Part shown: positions 26,760 through 35,760 of the stretch, piece by piece | Layout: each line of letters begins with the position of its first letter | Position numbering within the stretch: position 1 is the stretch's first letter | Program-made: the position numbers and the translations under genes | Source of the DNA: Chondrinema litorale | GTDB taxonomy: Bacteria; Bacteroidota; Bacteroidia; Cytophagales; Flammeovirgaceae | DNA length: 64,000 nucleotides | Assembly (NCBI RefSeq): GCF_026250525.1 | Contig: NZ_CP111051.1 | Location: forward strand, 1 to 64,000 | Direction: 5' to 3' | The notes under the pieces: model-generated | Database searches by the model: none | The model's input: only the letters and a program-made list of their open reading frames with translations | Told to the model about the DNA's origin: nothing

Positions 26760-29700
26760 TTAGAAACCGAGATTAATACCAAATGTGTAGGTACGAGCAG
26801 ACGGATAACTTGAGAGATCTAAGCCAAGTCTCAAATCTGTATTGCCATTTACAGTGCTGTTTCCGAAGTTGTTCAGTTCAGGATCGAAACCTGTGTATTT
26901 GGTAAATGTGAGCAGGTTTTGACCGCTTATATACACTTTTGCAGATCTAAGCCACTTGATACCCATACTGCTTAATGGGAGGTTATAACCCACTTGCAGG
27001 TTTTTCAATCTGAGGTAAGAAGCATCTTCTACATATTCGTTAGATGCTCTTAAGTTTATGCCCGATTTAGGTTTTGGATACTTGGCATCAGTATTTTCGG
27101 GTGTCCAGTAATCGGCAACTTCTATAAGCTGATTGTAACCTCTAGTTAAAGAATTACCACTTCTAAATTTATCTAACCTAATTAGTTCTACACCTTCAAC
27201 TCCTTGGAAGAAGATATTCACATCTATACCTTTCCACGAGAATTTGGAATTGAATCCATAGATAAAATCTGGGAAGAAATCGCCTAAAATAACTCTGTCA
27301 TCAGTATCGATTACTTCATCTCCGTTAAGATCTTTGTAAGTGATATCTCCGTTTTCGTCTAGGCCATTTTCAACATAGCCGAAGTAAGATGCCAATGGCT
27401 CGCCTTCTCTAATAATGTGGAACGAACCCGCAGAAGCACCACCCGGAAGCGAAGCAGCAAATACATCATTTCCATCTTTAAGTTTTGTTACTTCATTTCG
27501 GTTTGATGAAAAATTAGCTTCTACAGTCCAAGTAAATTCATTTACCAGAATATCTGCGCCAACGCCAAGTTCAACACCTGTATTTCTGAGTTCTCCAATG
27601 TTCTGAATTACATTGCTGAAACCTACAGAAAGTGGTAGTTGAATTTGAGCCAGCAAGTCGTTGGTATTTTTTATATAGTAATCAGCGGTAAATCTCAATC
27701 TATCGTCATATAGACCGAGATCTACACCAAAGTCAGTTTGTGCTGTTTTTTCCCAATCGAGTTCAGAGCTAGGCAAGTTAGCAGGTGTAAGTCCCACAAC
27801 GATTTGCTCTGCCGATGATAAAGTAGTTGAACTGATTCTTTGTTGAGAAAGGTAAGAGGGAATTCTATCGTTACCTGTCATCCCCCAACTTACTCTCACT
27901 TTCAAATTAGAAATGTTAGAAAAGTTTGCCATAAATGGCTCTTCTATAACTCTCCAACCCAATGCAAAAGAAGGGAAGAACGTCCATCTATTTGTTTGTG
28001 CTACTCTTGATGAACCATCGTATCTGCCAGTAAATGTTACCAGATATTTATTTTTTAGCACATAATTAACTCGACCAATTACAGATTGCTGGCTCCAAAT
28101 TGTACCACCAGAAGAAGGCACATCTATGGTGGCACCTGAAGCTAGGTTGCCAGTACCCAAAATATCTGTAACAAAATCTCTTGCACCTGCTGAGAAATAT
28201 TTGTACTCATTTCGCTGAGAAGTAAAACCTGCTACTGCATTGATAGAATGGTCTCCAATTTCTTTAAAATAGCTAAGTGTATTTTCATTTAAGATATCGA
28301 AAGATTCACTATTGTTGATGTAAGCAACACCGTTTACACTAGAATTCGGAATGGTTCTTTTTGTATAATTATCTCTTCTACTATTTGAGTAGCTCACACC
28401 TAAAGAAACTTTGGCTTTTAAGCCAGGAATTACTTCGTATTCGCCATAAATCATATCGAACAAGCGAGAAGTTTTTAGCTCTCTTTGTCTTTGAGTAATT
28501 TCTGCTACTGGGTTTGGTATTGGATCGCTAAAACCACTGTATTCAGTAATATCCATTTGTGCAAAAGCGCCATCTTCCATTACAGGTCTGGTAGGGTAAG
28601 CTGCCAAAGCGCCAGCAATTGGCCCTTTATCTTGACCTTCTGGCAAATCGTTTTCTATAATTCTACTTGCTTGAAAACTGTTTGAGATTTTAAATTTACC
28701 TACAGTTTTATCGATGTTTGCCCTAATTGTACCTCTACCGAAATCTGTATTTTCTACAATACCTACCTGATCGAAATAGTTGGCAGAAATTAAGTATTGT
28801 GTTTTGTCATCACCACCAGCAAAAGACAATGAGTAATTTTGAATAGGAGCTACTCTAAAAATTTCGTCTTGCCAATCGGTATCGTAAGGTAAGTTGTTTA
28901 GATCGGAGAAAGGAACTTCAGTTCCACCATCATTCAAAACTTTTGCATTGGCAATTTCTGCAAACTGCCGTGCATCCATCATATCAATTTTATTAATGAT
29001 TTTTTGGAAACCGTAGTAAGCATCGAAGTTAATTTGATCTCTATTTTTAGACCCGCGTTTTGTGGTTACAATTACAACACCATTTGCACCTCTTGAACCA
29101 TAAATGGCTGTAGCAGAAGCATCTTTTAAGATCTCTATTGATTCAATATCGTTAGGGTTAATGCTATTTAAACCTATACTGCCAATAAAACCATCTACTA
29201 CATAAAGGGGCTCTGTACCACCCAAAACGGAGTTGGCTCCACGAATTCTAACACTTAGTCCACCACCTGGAGAGTGAGAGTTTTGTATTACCTGTACACC
29301 CGGTGCACGACCAGCCATTATTTGCTGTACATTATTTACTGGCAAACTTGTTAGTTCATCTTTGGTGATAGATGATACCGAGCCAGTTAAATCTGTTTTT
29401 TTGACAGAACCATAACCAACTACCACCACTTCTTCTAGTTGTTCAAGATCGGCATCGAGTTGTACGTTAAGTTCTGTTTGAGAATTTACTTCAACCTCTT
29501 TGGTAATAAACCCAATGTAGCTAAACTGCAAAATATCTCCACTAGAACAAGTAAGCGAATAGTTGCCATCAATATCTGTAGTAGTACCAGTGGTGGTTCC
29601 TTTTATTAGAATACTTACACCCGGCAAAGGCTCATTGTTGTCTATTGCGGAAACTCTACCTGTAATTTTCTGTTGTACTGGTATTATTTCGACAAATTCT

Positions 29701-30083
29701 TCAATTGGGGGTTCTTGATATAGGTGTTTTTTTACATAAATAATGTCGTTTACTCTTTTGAATTTCACATTGGCGGTTTTGGAAATTCTGCCTAGTAAGT
29801 CGGCTAGAGATTCATTATTAGCTTCTGCCGAAACCCGTAAGTTTTCATTAAATGTGTAATTGTTGTAAGCGAAATGAAAATCAGTTTCTTTTCCGATAGT
29901 TTTTAACGCTTGTTTCAGGGTTACATCTTCCAGTTTTACTGAAAGCAAGATTTCTTCAAGTTTTTTGTTTTGTGCGCTACCATCTTTTGCTATAAGCATA
30001 GTGCAAAGCAAACTTTGAAAAAACAACCCGTATAAGGCATATTTGGACATAGTGATAACTTGTCTAACAATTTTCAATTTCAT
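26760..30083 (-). CDS. susC: SusC/RagA-like TonB-dependent receptor with STN domain
   Basis: A 1107-residue outer-membrane importer. A signal region (to about residue 38) is followed by an STN/secretin-N domain (EEILLSVKLEDVTLKQALKT; VNDIIYVKK) that signals to FecR anti-sigma factors. Next come a carboxypeptidase-D-like regulatory domain (ITGRVSAIDNNEPLPGVSIL), the SusC signature EEVVVVGYGSVKKTDLTGS, a plug domain (GGLSVRIRGANSVLGGTEPL) and a beta-barrel ending in an aromatic residue (GINLGF). The FecR and ECF sigma genes upstream complete a trans-envelope signalling route, so the locus is probably induced by its own substrate. Confidence 0.95.
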   Translation of the reverse strand: MKLKIVRQVITMSKYALYGLFFQSLLCTMLIAKDGSAQNKKLEEILLSVKLEDVTLKQALKTIGKETDFHFAYNNYTFNENLRVSAEANNESLADLLGRISKTANVKFKRVNDIIYVKKHLYQEPPIEEFVEIIPVQQKITGRVSAIDNNEPLPGVSILIKGTTTGTTTDIDGNYSLTCSSGDILQFSYIGFITKEVEVNSQTELNVQLDADLEQLEEVVVVGYGSVKKTDLTGSVSSITKDELTSLPVNNVQQIMAGRAPGVQVIQNSHSPGGGLSVRIRGANSVLGGTEPLYVVDGFIGSIGLNSINPNDIESIEILKDASATAIYGSRGANGVVIVTTKRGSKNRDQINFDAYYGFQKIINKIDMMDARQFAEIANAKVLNDGGTEVPFSDLNNLPYDTDWQDEIFRVAPIQNYSLSFAGGDDKTQYLISANYFDQVGIVENTDFGRGTIRANIDKTVGKFKISNSFQASRIIENDLPEGQDKGPIAGALAAYPTRPVMEDGAFAQMDITEYSGFSDPIPNPVAEITQRQRELKTSRLFDMIYGEYEVIPGLKAKVSLGVSYSNSRRDNYTKRTIPNSSVNGVAYINNSESFDILNENTLSYFKEIGDHSINAVAGFTSQRNEYKYFSAGARDFVTDILGTGNLASGATIDVPSSGGTIWSQQSVIGRVNYVLKNKYLVTFTGRYDGSSRVAQTNRWTFFPSFALGWRVIEEPFMANFSNISNLKVRVSWGMTGNDRIPSYLSQQRISSTTLSSAEQIVVGLTPANLPSSELDWEKTAQTDFGVDLGLYDDRLRFTADYYIKNTNDLLAQIQLPLSVGFSNVIQNIGELRNTGVELGVGADILVNEFTWTVEANFSSNRNEVTKLKDGNDVFAASLPGGASAGSFHIIREGEPLASYFGYVENGLDENGDITYKDLNGDEVIDTDDRVILGDFFPDFIYGFNSKFSWKGIDVNIFFQGVEGVELIRLDKFRSGNSLTRGYNQLIEVADYWTPENTDAKYPKPKSGINLRASNEYVEDASYLRLKNLQVGYNLPLSSMGIKWLRSAKVYISGQNLLTFTKYTGFDPELNNFGNSTVNGNTDLRLGLDLSSYPSARTYTFGINLGF

Positions 30084-30177
30084 ATTTTTATAGACTTTTA
30101 GGTGTTAATTAGACATCTGAAAAAAATTGCCTTTTTCGTCTGCACACGAATCTGGCATGTAAATCATGTTTTTATGA

Positions 30178-30208
30178 GCCAGCATTTTAGACGATGCTGG
30201 CTTTTTTT
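30178..30208 (+). terminator. plus-oriented terminator-like hairpin upstream of susC
   Basis: GCCAGCAT (30178-30185) and ATGCTGGC (30194-30201) form an 8-bp perfect stem with an 8-base loop, followed by seven T. The T run is on the plus strand while both flanking genes run minus, so it would stop rightward transcription entering the fecR gene antisense; on the minus strand it is only a hairpin after fecR. Confidence 0.5.
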
Positions 30209-30243
30209 GTGGACTAAAGTATTGTGTTACATAGGCATGTTGC

Positions 30244-31269
30244 TTAATTAATAATTACTTCTTTTTTGTTGATTTGATAGTTGAATTCAGAGGTTTCTCC
30301 CAATACCTGAAGTACAATATCGAGAGATTGATTAGAGAATTTACCAGTAAATTTTCCCTTAACTGGTTGTTTTGTTTCCATTAGAAAGCTTACACCATAC
30401 CACCTTTCCAGCACTGGAACAATCTCTTTGAAGCTGGCACCTTCAAACTGTAATATTCCATTTTTCCATGCAAGTACGGTGTTTGGATTAAATTTTCCTT
30501 TTTGGAGTAAGTGGTTGTATTCATCAAAACTAGCACTTTCACCAGGGGTTAGAAAAACAGAATCTGCACTTTCTGTTTCTACTTTGTTATGCACTTTTAC
30601 TTTTCCGCTTACAAGCGAAATATTTTCGTAGTCTTCGTTTGGGAAAGCTTTTACATTAAATGAAGTTCCCAAAACCCTTGTATCCAGATTTTGTGTGTGG
30701 ACTATAAATGGCCAATCTGAATGTTTGGTTACATCAAAATAAGCTTCACCTTCTAGCCAAATTTCACGCACTGTTGTATCAAAGTTTTCAGGATATTTAA
30801 TCTTTGTTCCTGAGTTTAACTTTACAATAGTGCCATCGTGAAATGTAAGTGTTAATTTTTGTCCGTAGTTTATGTATTTTTCTATATAAGCAATTTGCTT
30901 AGCTGGTGTAGTTTCTTCCTTTTTATAAGATAACCAATAGCCTAAAAAAGCAGCAAGGGCAAAAACGATAATGGCTGCCACTTTATTAAAAGAAAGCAAA
31001 ACTTGCTTTGGTGCTGGTTTTATTTGGGGAACTTCTCCCGAGATGAGTTTTTCAATTTTGTTTCTTTCTTCAAGTCTTTCAGTTTCATTCAGTCTAAGCC
31101 CTAAGGTATTAACAATAAGTTTGGCTTCTTTTACAAGTTCAGATTTTTCTGGATGTGCATTTAGCCACTCTTTCCAAAACTGTTTAGCATCCTCACTTTC
31201 TTCGGTAGCATACTTTTGGAAAAATTCATCCGTAACAAAATCTTCAATATCGTAATTATTGTAATCCAT
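30244..31269 (-). CDS. FecR-family anti-sigma factor
   Basis: A 341-residue inner-membrane regulator. A cytoplasmic N-terminal part of about 90 residues (binding the sigma factor) is followed by one transmembrane helix (VAAIIVFALAAFLGYWLSY). A periplasmic FecR domain comes next (LTFHDGTIVKLNSGTKIKYP; VREIWLEGEAYFDVTKH; LGTSFNVKAF), with a C-terminal DUF4974-like part (FKEIVPVLERWYGVSF) that contacts the STN domain of the receptor. It lies 95 bp after the sigma gene and 160 bp before susC. Confidence 0.93.
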   Translation of the reverse strand: MDYNNYDIEDFVTDEFFQKYATEESEDAKQFWKEWLNAHPEKSELVKEAKLIVNTLGLRLNETERLEERNKIEKLISGEVPQIKPAPKQVLLSFNKVAAIIVFALAAFLGYWLSYKKEETTPAKQIAYIEKYINYGQKLTLTFHDGTIVKLNSGTKIKYPENFDTTVREIWLEGEAYFDVTKHSDWPFIVHTQNLDTRVLGTSFNVKAFPNEDYENISLVSGKVKVHNKVETESADSVFLTPGESASFDEYNHLLQKGKFNPNTVLAWKNGILQFEGASFKEIVPVLERWYGVSFLMETKQPVKGKFTGKFSNQSLDIVLQVLGETSEFNYQINKKEVIIN

Positions 31270-31364
31270 TATTTAAGGGCTTTAAATATATAGTGCAGGG
31301 CATCACCGATTTTTACCGAAAAAATCAGAGAATTTTTTAAAATATGGTAGTAACTAACTGTAAA

Positions 31365-31952
31365 TCAGTATAATAAAATTAATAAAAAAAGAGTGAGGTA
31401 TTTTTTAAGAATTTTTATGGCTTCGTAAATCTGGTTGTAAACTGTTCTTTTGTTGTTTCCAGTTTTAAGTGAGATTTCTTCGTAGCTCATATCCTCAAAA
31501 AATTTCATAATGATAATTTTCTTTTGTTTGGTGGTGAGGACAGATAATGCTTTTTGTAGGCGAGATTTTAGTTCATTCGTTTTGATAGACTCGATCAAAG
31601 CAAACTCATAAGATTGTACGCTAATGGTTTGTTGGCTAGCATTTTCGAGTGGTAGGGTTTTATGTTTTTTGCTACTGAGTGATCTGTTTATTTTTCTAAT
31701 TACAATAGCATATAGATATCCCTTTACATTGTTTACTTCTGGTAAGGTGTTTCGTTTTTCCCAAATTTCGAGAAAAACCTCTTGAAGCACCTCTTTCATT
31801 AATTCTTTATCAAAACAGTATTTTAAACCATGCGCATAAAGAATGGGATACATTAAATCGTAAAATTCTATAAAAGAATTACGGGAGCCAGACCGTAACT
31901 CATCCCAAAGTTTTATGTCGTTTATTTTGGTTTCAGCTATGTTCATTTTCAT
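31365..31952 (-). CDS. ECF sigma-70 factor
   Basis: A 195-residue ECF sigma factor, the first gene of the Sus-like locus. Region 2 covers FIEFYDLMYPILYAHGLKYC and LQEVFLEIWEKRNTLPEV; region 4 has LTTKQKKIIIMKFFEDMSYEE and the HTH SLKTGNNKRTVYNQIYEA. A second in-frame ATG lies two codons downstream (31946), so either could be used. It should direct transcription of susC/susD and the oxidoreductases when released by the FecR protein. Confidence 0.92.
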   Translation of the reverse strand: MKMNIAETKINDIKLWDELRSGSRNSFIEFYDLMYPILYAHGLKYCFDKELMKEVLQEVFLEIWEKRNTLPEVNNVKGYLYAIVIRKINRSLSSKKHKTLPLENASQQTISVQSYEFALIESIKTNELKSRLQKALSVLTTKQKKIIIMKFFEDMSYEEISLKTGNNKRTVYNQIYEAIKILKKYLTLFLLILLY

Positions 31953-32239
31953 TTACTAGTCATCAGTCTTAAGCAATTTAATAATAATTTTGTAACAGTA
32001 GGATGAGGCAAATCAAAAAAAGAATGGGAAATGCTATCTAAAATTAGGGTGTCCGTGCACAATTAAGCCTACAGCTATTCATTGGAGGTACCTAGCAGAC
32101 AAACATTTAGATTTATTCTTAGTTTAAATTGAAATTATTAAAGACAAGTTTTCTTATTAATAGATAAATTTATGCGTCTTTTATTCTCGATTTATGATGA
32201 GCCGAGGAGATTTATTATAATATTAAACTACAACTACGA

Positions 32240-33055
32240 GTGAATACAGACTGGCTACTAGACACAAATCCAATTTTATTAGCACTTTTCGCAACACTTT
32301 TTACATGGGGAGTAACTGCATTGGGGGCAGCAATGGTTTTTTTCTTTAAAGAAATTAATAAGAAGGTATTAAATTCTATGTTAGGTTTTGCTGCTGGCGT
32401 AATGATCGCAGCTAGCTTTTGGTCTTTGCTCAATCCGGCTATAGAGATGGCAGAGAAAAGCGGAACACCTTCGTGGATTCCAGCAGTAGTTGGGTTTCTT
32501 GCAGGAGGAGCTTTTTTATTATTAGTAGATAAAGTTTTACCGCATTTACACCTTGGCTTACCCATAAGCAAGGCTGAAGGTATAAAAACCTCATGGCATA
32601 GGAGTATTTTGCTAGTACTTGCTATAACATTGCACAACATACCAGAGGGTTTGGCAGTTGGAGTAGCCTTTGGTGCTCTAGCTAGTAACCCAGAAGCAGG
32701 TTCTTTGGCTGGTGCATTAGCTTTGGCTATTGGCATAGGCTTACAAAACTTTCCAGAAGGTGCAGCAGTTTCTATTCCCCTTAGACGCGAAGGTTTCTCT
32801 AGATTTAAGGCATTTAACTACGGGCAGCTTTCAGGAATTGTAGAACCAATTGCGGGTGTACTCGGAGCTTATCTGGTATTAGTAATTACACCTCTGTTAC
32901 CTTATGCACTTTCTTTTGCAGCCGGAGCCATGATTTTTGTGGTGGTGGAAGAGTTAATTCCAGAATCTCAAAATGGTAGTGATACAGACCTTTCTACCAT
33001 AGGAGCTATGTTTGGTTTTGCTACCATGATGTTACTGGATGTAGCTCTTGGTTAG
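32240..33055 (+). CDS. ZIP-family metal transporter
   Basis: A 271-residue ZIP transporter, expected to import Zn2+ or related divalent cations through the inner membrane. The start is GTG 32240, directly before NTDWLLDTNPILLALFATLF, the first helix. The two ZIP metal-site helices are clear: ITLHNIPEGLAVGVAFG in helix 4 and GIGLQNFPEGAAVSIPL in helix 5. Eight hydrophobic segments fit the family, as does the length. The leader of nearly 290 bp upstream has no recognisable gene or Zur site. Confidence 0.9.
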   Translation: MNTDWLLDTNPILLALFATLFTWGVTALGAAMVFFFKEINKKVLNSMLGFAAGVMIAASFWSLLNPAIEMAEKSGTPSWIPAVVGFLAGGAFLLLVDKVLPHLHLGLPISKAEGIKTSWHRSILLVLAITLHNIPEGLAVGVAFGALASNPEAGSLAGALALAIGIGLQNFPEGAAVSIPLRREGFSRFKAFNYGQLSGIVEPIAGVLGAYLVLVITPLLPYALSFAAGAMIFVVVEELIPESQNGSDTDLSTIGAMFGFATMMLLDVALG

Positions 33056-33211
33056 CATTCAAAAAAACATTTCTGAACAAAAAATTAGAATGATGGTTCA
33101 CTGGGAAAGGAATATCACCATATATTTTTATTCCTATATCTAAAAGTGTATTTTTAGAAAAATGTGTATTTAAAACACAAATCTTTTAATTAGCATTTTA
33201 ACAATTTAATC

Positions 33212-33787
33212 TTGATCGAAGATAAGGATTTTAACGGTATATATTTTTTAGAGCCAACACCTCAAATAAGCAACTTCACAAGAGAAGAATTCGAAAACTG
33301 TACTTTCACAAACTGCATTTTATCTAATTCCGATTTTTCTAACTCAACCTTTCGGGATTGCGAATTCAAAGACTGCGACTTAAGTCTTACCAAACTAAAA
33401 AACACAGGATTTAATAATGTTAGTTTTGTAAACTGCAAGCTATTAGGCCTGAATTTTAGTGACTGCAACTCTTTTTTACTTTCCATGAATTTTAAAAACT
33501 GTCTGTTAAAAATGGCTATCTTTTATAAAGTAAGTTTAAAAAATACCAGCTTTCAGAATTGTGAAATGCAGGAAATTGATTTTTCAGAATCTGATTTAAC
33601 CAATGCAACTTTTGATAGTTGCAATCTAGATAAAGCAGTATTCGATCATACAAATTTAGAAAAAGTAGACTTTACTACTTCTTACAATCTTTCTATAGAC
33701 CCAGAAAGAAACAGAATTAGAAAAGCCAGTTTTTCTATAAACAATGTATTAGGGCTATTAAGTAAATACGATATTAATATTGATTAG
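33212..33787 (+). CDS. pentapeptide-repeat protein
   Basis: A 191-residue protein made almost wholly of pentapeptide repeats of the A(D/N)Lxx type with phenylalanine and cysteine often filling the core (CTFTNCILSNSDFSNSTF; NFSDCNSFLLSMNF; DLTNATFDSCNLDKAVFD). This should fold as a right-handed quadrilateral beta-helix. No in-frame ATG lies early enough, so TTG 33212 is taken as the start. A helical C-terminal tail ends SKYDIND-like. Function is unknown; some relatives mimic DNA and protect gyrase, but nothing here indicates that. A Crp-like gene follows 44 bp later. Confidence 0.8.
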   Translation: MIEDKDFNGIYFLEPTPQISNFTREEFENCTFTNCILSNSDFSNSTFRDCEFKDCDLSLTKLKNTGFNNVSFVNCKLLGLNFSDCNSFLLSMNFKNCLLKMAIFYKVSLKNTSFQNCEMQEIDFSESDLTNATFDSCNLDKAVFDHTNLEKVDFTTSYNLSIDPERNRIRKASFSINNVLGLLSKYDINID

Positions 33788-33831
33788 CATAAAAAGCGGC
33801 TTATTTAAGCTATACCAACAATGCATTTCGC

Positions 33832-34413
33832 ATGAATAATTACCTATATGAAATTATCAATGAGCTTCGAAATGGCTCAGAAGAAATATTAGACGAACTA
33901 CAAAATTGTTTAAAACAAACTTCTTTAAAAAAAGGTGAAAAGCTTTTATCATTAAATGCTGTATGTAAAAACATATGGTTCATTAAAAAGGGATCTGTAA
34001 GGCATTATGTACTTTCTACTAAAGGGAAAGAGTTTAATACTTGGTTTTCTTTAGAAGGAGACATAGTTGTTGCTGTAAAAAGTTTTTTTGAGCAAACTTC
34101 TACTAGAGAAGGCATTGAATTATTAGAAGACTGCGAGCTACTGTATATTTCCTATTCTGACCTGCAAAAAGTTATTGCGAAATACCGCAAAGCAGGAACA
34201 ATTTCTAGAAAAATGATGGAGAGGTATTATATTTTACTCGAAGAGCGATTGTATGTAATGCAATCTTCCACTGCGATAGAAAAGTATGAATATCTAATAC
34301 GTACCTACCCGGAGATAATTCGTCGAATTCCCCAAAATCACATTGCATCTTATTTGGGTATTACTAAAGAAACACTCAGTCGCATAAGAAAAAAGTTTGC
34401 AGTAAATTATTAG
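33832..34413 (+). CDS. Crp/Fnr-family transcription regulator
   Basis: A 193-residue regulator. An N-terminal cyclic-nucleotide-binding-like beta barrel (LKKGEKLLSLNAVCKNIWFI; KGKEFNTWFSLEGDIVVAV) leads through a dimerisation helix to a C-terminal winged helix (IRRIPQNHIASYLGITKETLSRIRKKF). The phosphate-binding cassette of true CRP (GELAL..RxA) is not obvious, so ligand binding is uncertain. It precedes the lactone oxidase/aldolase pair by 50 bp on the same strand and may regulate it. A related gene lies at 61036-61602. Confidence 0.88.
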   Translation: MNNYLYEIINELRNGSEEILDELQNCLKQTSLKKGEKLLSLNAVCKNIWFIKKGSVRHYVLSTKGKEFNTWFSLEGDIVVAVKSFFEQTSTREGIELLEDCELLYISYSDLQKVIAKYRKAGTISRKMMERYYILLEERLYVMQSSTAIEKYEYLIRTYPEIIRRIPQNHIASYLGITKETLSRIRKKFAVNY

Positions 34414-34463
34414 TTGACATATATCAACAGAATATAGCCAGTTTTTTTGCAAATTGGGTATAA

Positions 34464-35756
34464 ATGTACTCTATGAAAAACTGGTCAGGCTATCTCAAGT
34501 GGACTCCTTCTAATGTTTACTTTCCGAACACAGAAGAAGAAATAAAGGAAGTAGTTCTTAAAGCACTTAACGAAAAGAAAAAAGTAAGAATAATTGGCTC
34601 GGGGCATTCTTTTACCCCATTGAGTCTTACAGATGATTTTCTGGTTTCTTTAGATAATTACCAGGGAATAATCAGTATTGATAAAGAAAAACTCACAGCT
34701 ACAATAAAGGCAGGCACAAAGCTAAATTTGTTGAATGATCTATTATTCGAACATGGCTTAGCTATGCCAAATATGGGAGATATTAATCAACAAAGTATAG
34801 CAGGAGCAATTAGTACGGGAACACATGGAACCGGAACTGCCTTCGGCAACATCAGTACTCAGATTTCTAAAATCAAATTTGTAAATGGGAAAGGTGAAAT
34901 AGTATGCTGTTCTGAAACAGATAAGCCTGAATTATTTAAAGCGGCTCAGGTATCTTTAGGCACTTTTGGCATCATTACAGAAATTACTTTAAAATGTGTA
35001 CCTACTTATAAACTGGAGCTGATAATAGATAAAGAGCGACTTGATACTGTGCTGGAAAGTTATCAGGAATTGAATGAAAAATACCGGAATTTCGAATTTT
35101 ACTGGTTTCCCAATACGCCTTATGTAATGCTTAAGCTAGTAAATCTTACGAATGATGAACCAGATAAATCTTCATTTAGCAATTATGTACAGGAAATGGT
35201 TTTGGAGAATTACACCTTTAAAATCGCATGTGAGGTGTCTAAGATGTTTCCGAGTTTAACTAGAAAAATTTCTGGTATAGCTGCCGATACCATTGGCAAA
35301 CATAGAAAAGTTAATCATAGCCATAAAGTGTTTATTACTCCTCGTTTGGTGAGGTTTAATGAAATGGAATACAACATTCCGGTTGGGGCATACAAAGAAG
35401 TAAAAAGAGATATAGTTAACTGGATAAATAAGAATAACACAACTGTTTTGTTTCCGATCGAAAACAGGTTTGTGCAAGGAGACGATATTTATTTGAGTCC
35501 AGCTTACCAGCGAGATTCAGCATATATTGCTGCGCATGTCTATAATAAAAAAGAGCCCACCAAATATTTTAAAGCTTTAGAAGAAATTTTCTTAGCCTAT
35601 GATGGAAGACCACACTGGGGCAAAATGAATACATTAACTTATGAAGTGGCTCAAAAGAAATATCCTATGTTCGGTGCTTTTACAAAGTTGAGAGCAGAAC
35701 AAGACCCAGATCAAATCTTTCTATCAGACTATCTTAAAACTCTGTTTATTGGTTAA
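34464..35756 (+). CDS. aldonolactone oxidase-like FAD enzyme
   Basis: A 430-residue flavoprotein of the D-arabinono/L-gulono-1,4-lactone oxidase type. An FAD_binding_4 domain contains IIGSGHSFTPLSLTDD, where His48 is the usual site of covalent FAD attachment, and GAISTGTHGTGTAFGN binds the pyrophosphate. The C-terminal ALO domain includes the characteristic HWGK (RPHWGKMNTL) and ends with the typical DPDQIFLSDYLK. ATG 34464 is preferred; ATG 34473 is an alternative. It overlaps functionally with the next gene, which starts after four bases, so the two should be co-translated. The real sugar-acid substrate is unknown. Confidence 0.88.
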   Translation: MYSMKNWSGYLKWTPSNVYFPNTEEEIKEVVLKALNEKKKVRIIGSGHSFTPLSLTDDFLVSLDNYQGIISIDKEKLTATIKAGTKLNLLNDLLFEHGLAMPNMGDINQQSIAGAISTGTHGTGTAFGNISTQISKIKFVNGKGEIVCCSETDKPELFKAAQVSLGTFGIITEITLKCVPTYKLELIIDKERLDTVLESYQELNEKYRNFEFYWFPNTPYVMLKLVNLTNDEPDKSSFSNYVQEMVLENYTFKIACEVSKMFPSLTRKISGIAADTIGKHRKVNHSHKVFITPRLVRFNEMEYNIPVGAYKEVKRDIVNWINKNNTTVLFPIENRFVQGDDIYLSPAYQRDSAYIAAHVYNKKEPTKYFKALEEIFLAYDGRPHWGKMNTLTYEVAQKKYPMFGAFTKLRAEQDPDQIFLSDYLKTLFIG

Positions 35757-35760
35757 TTAA

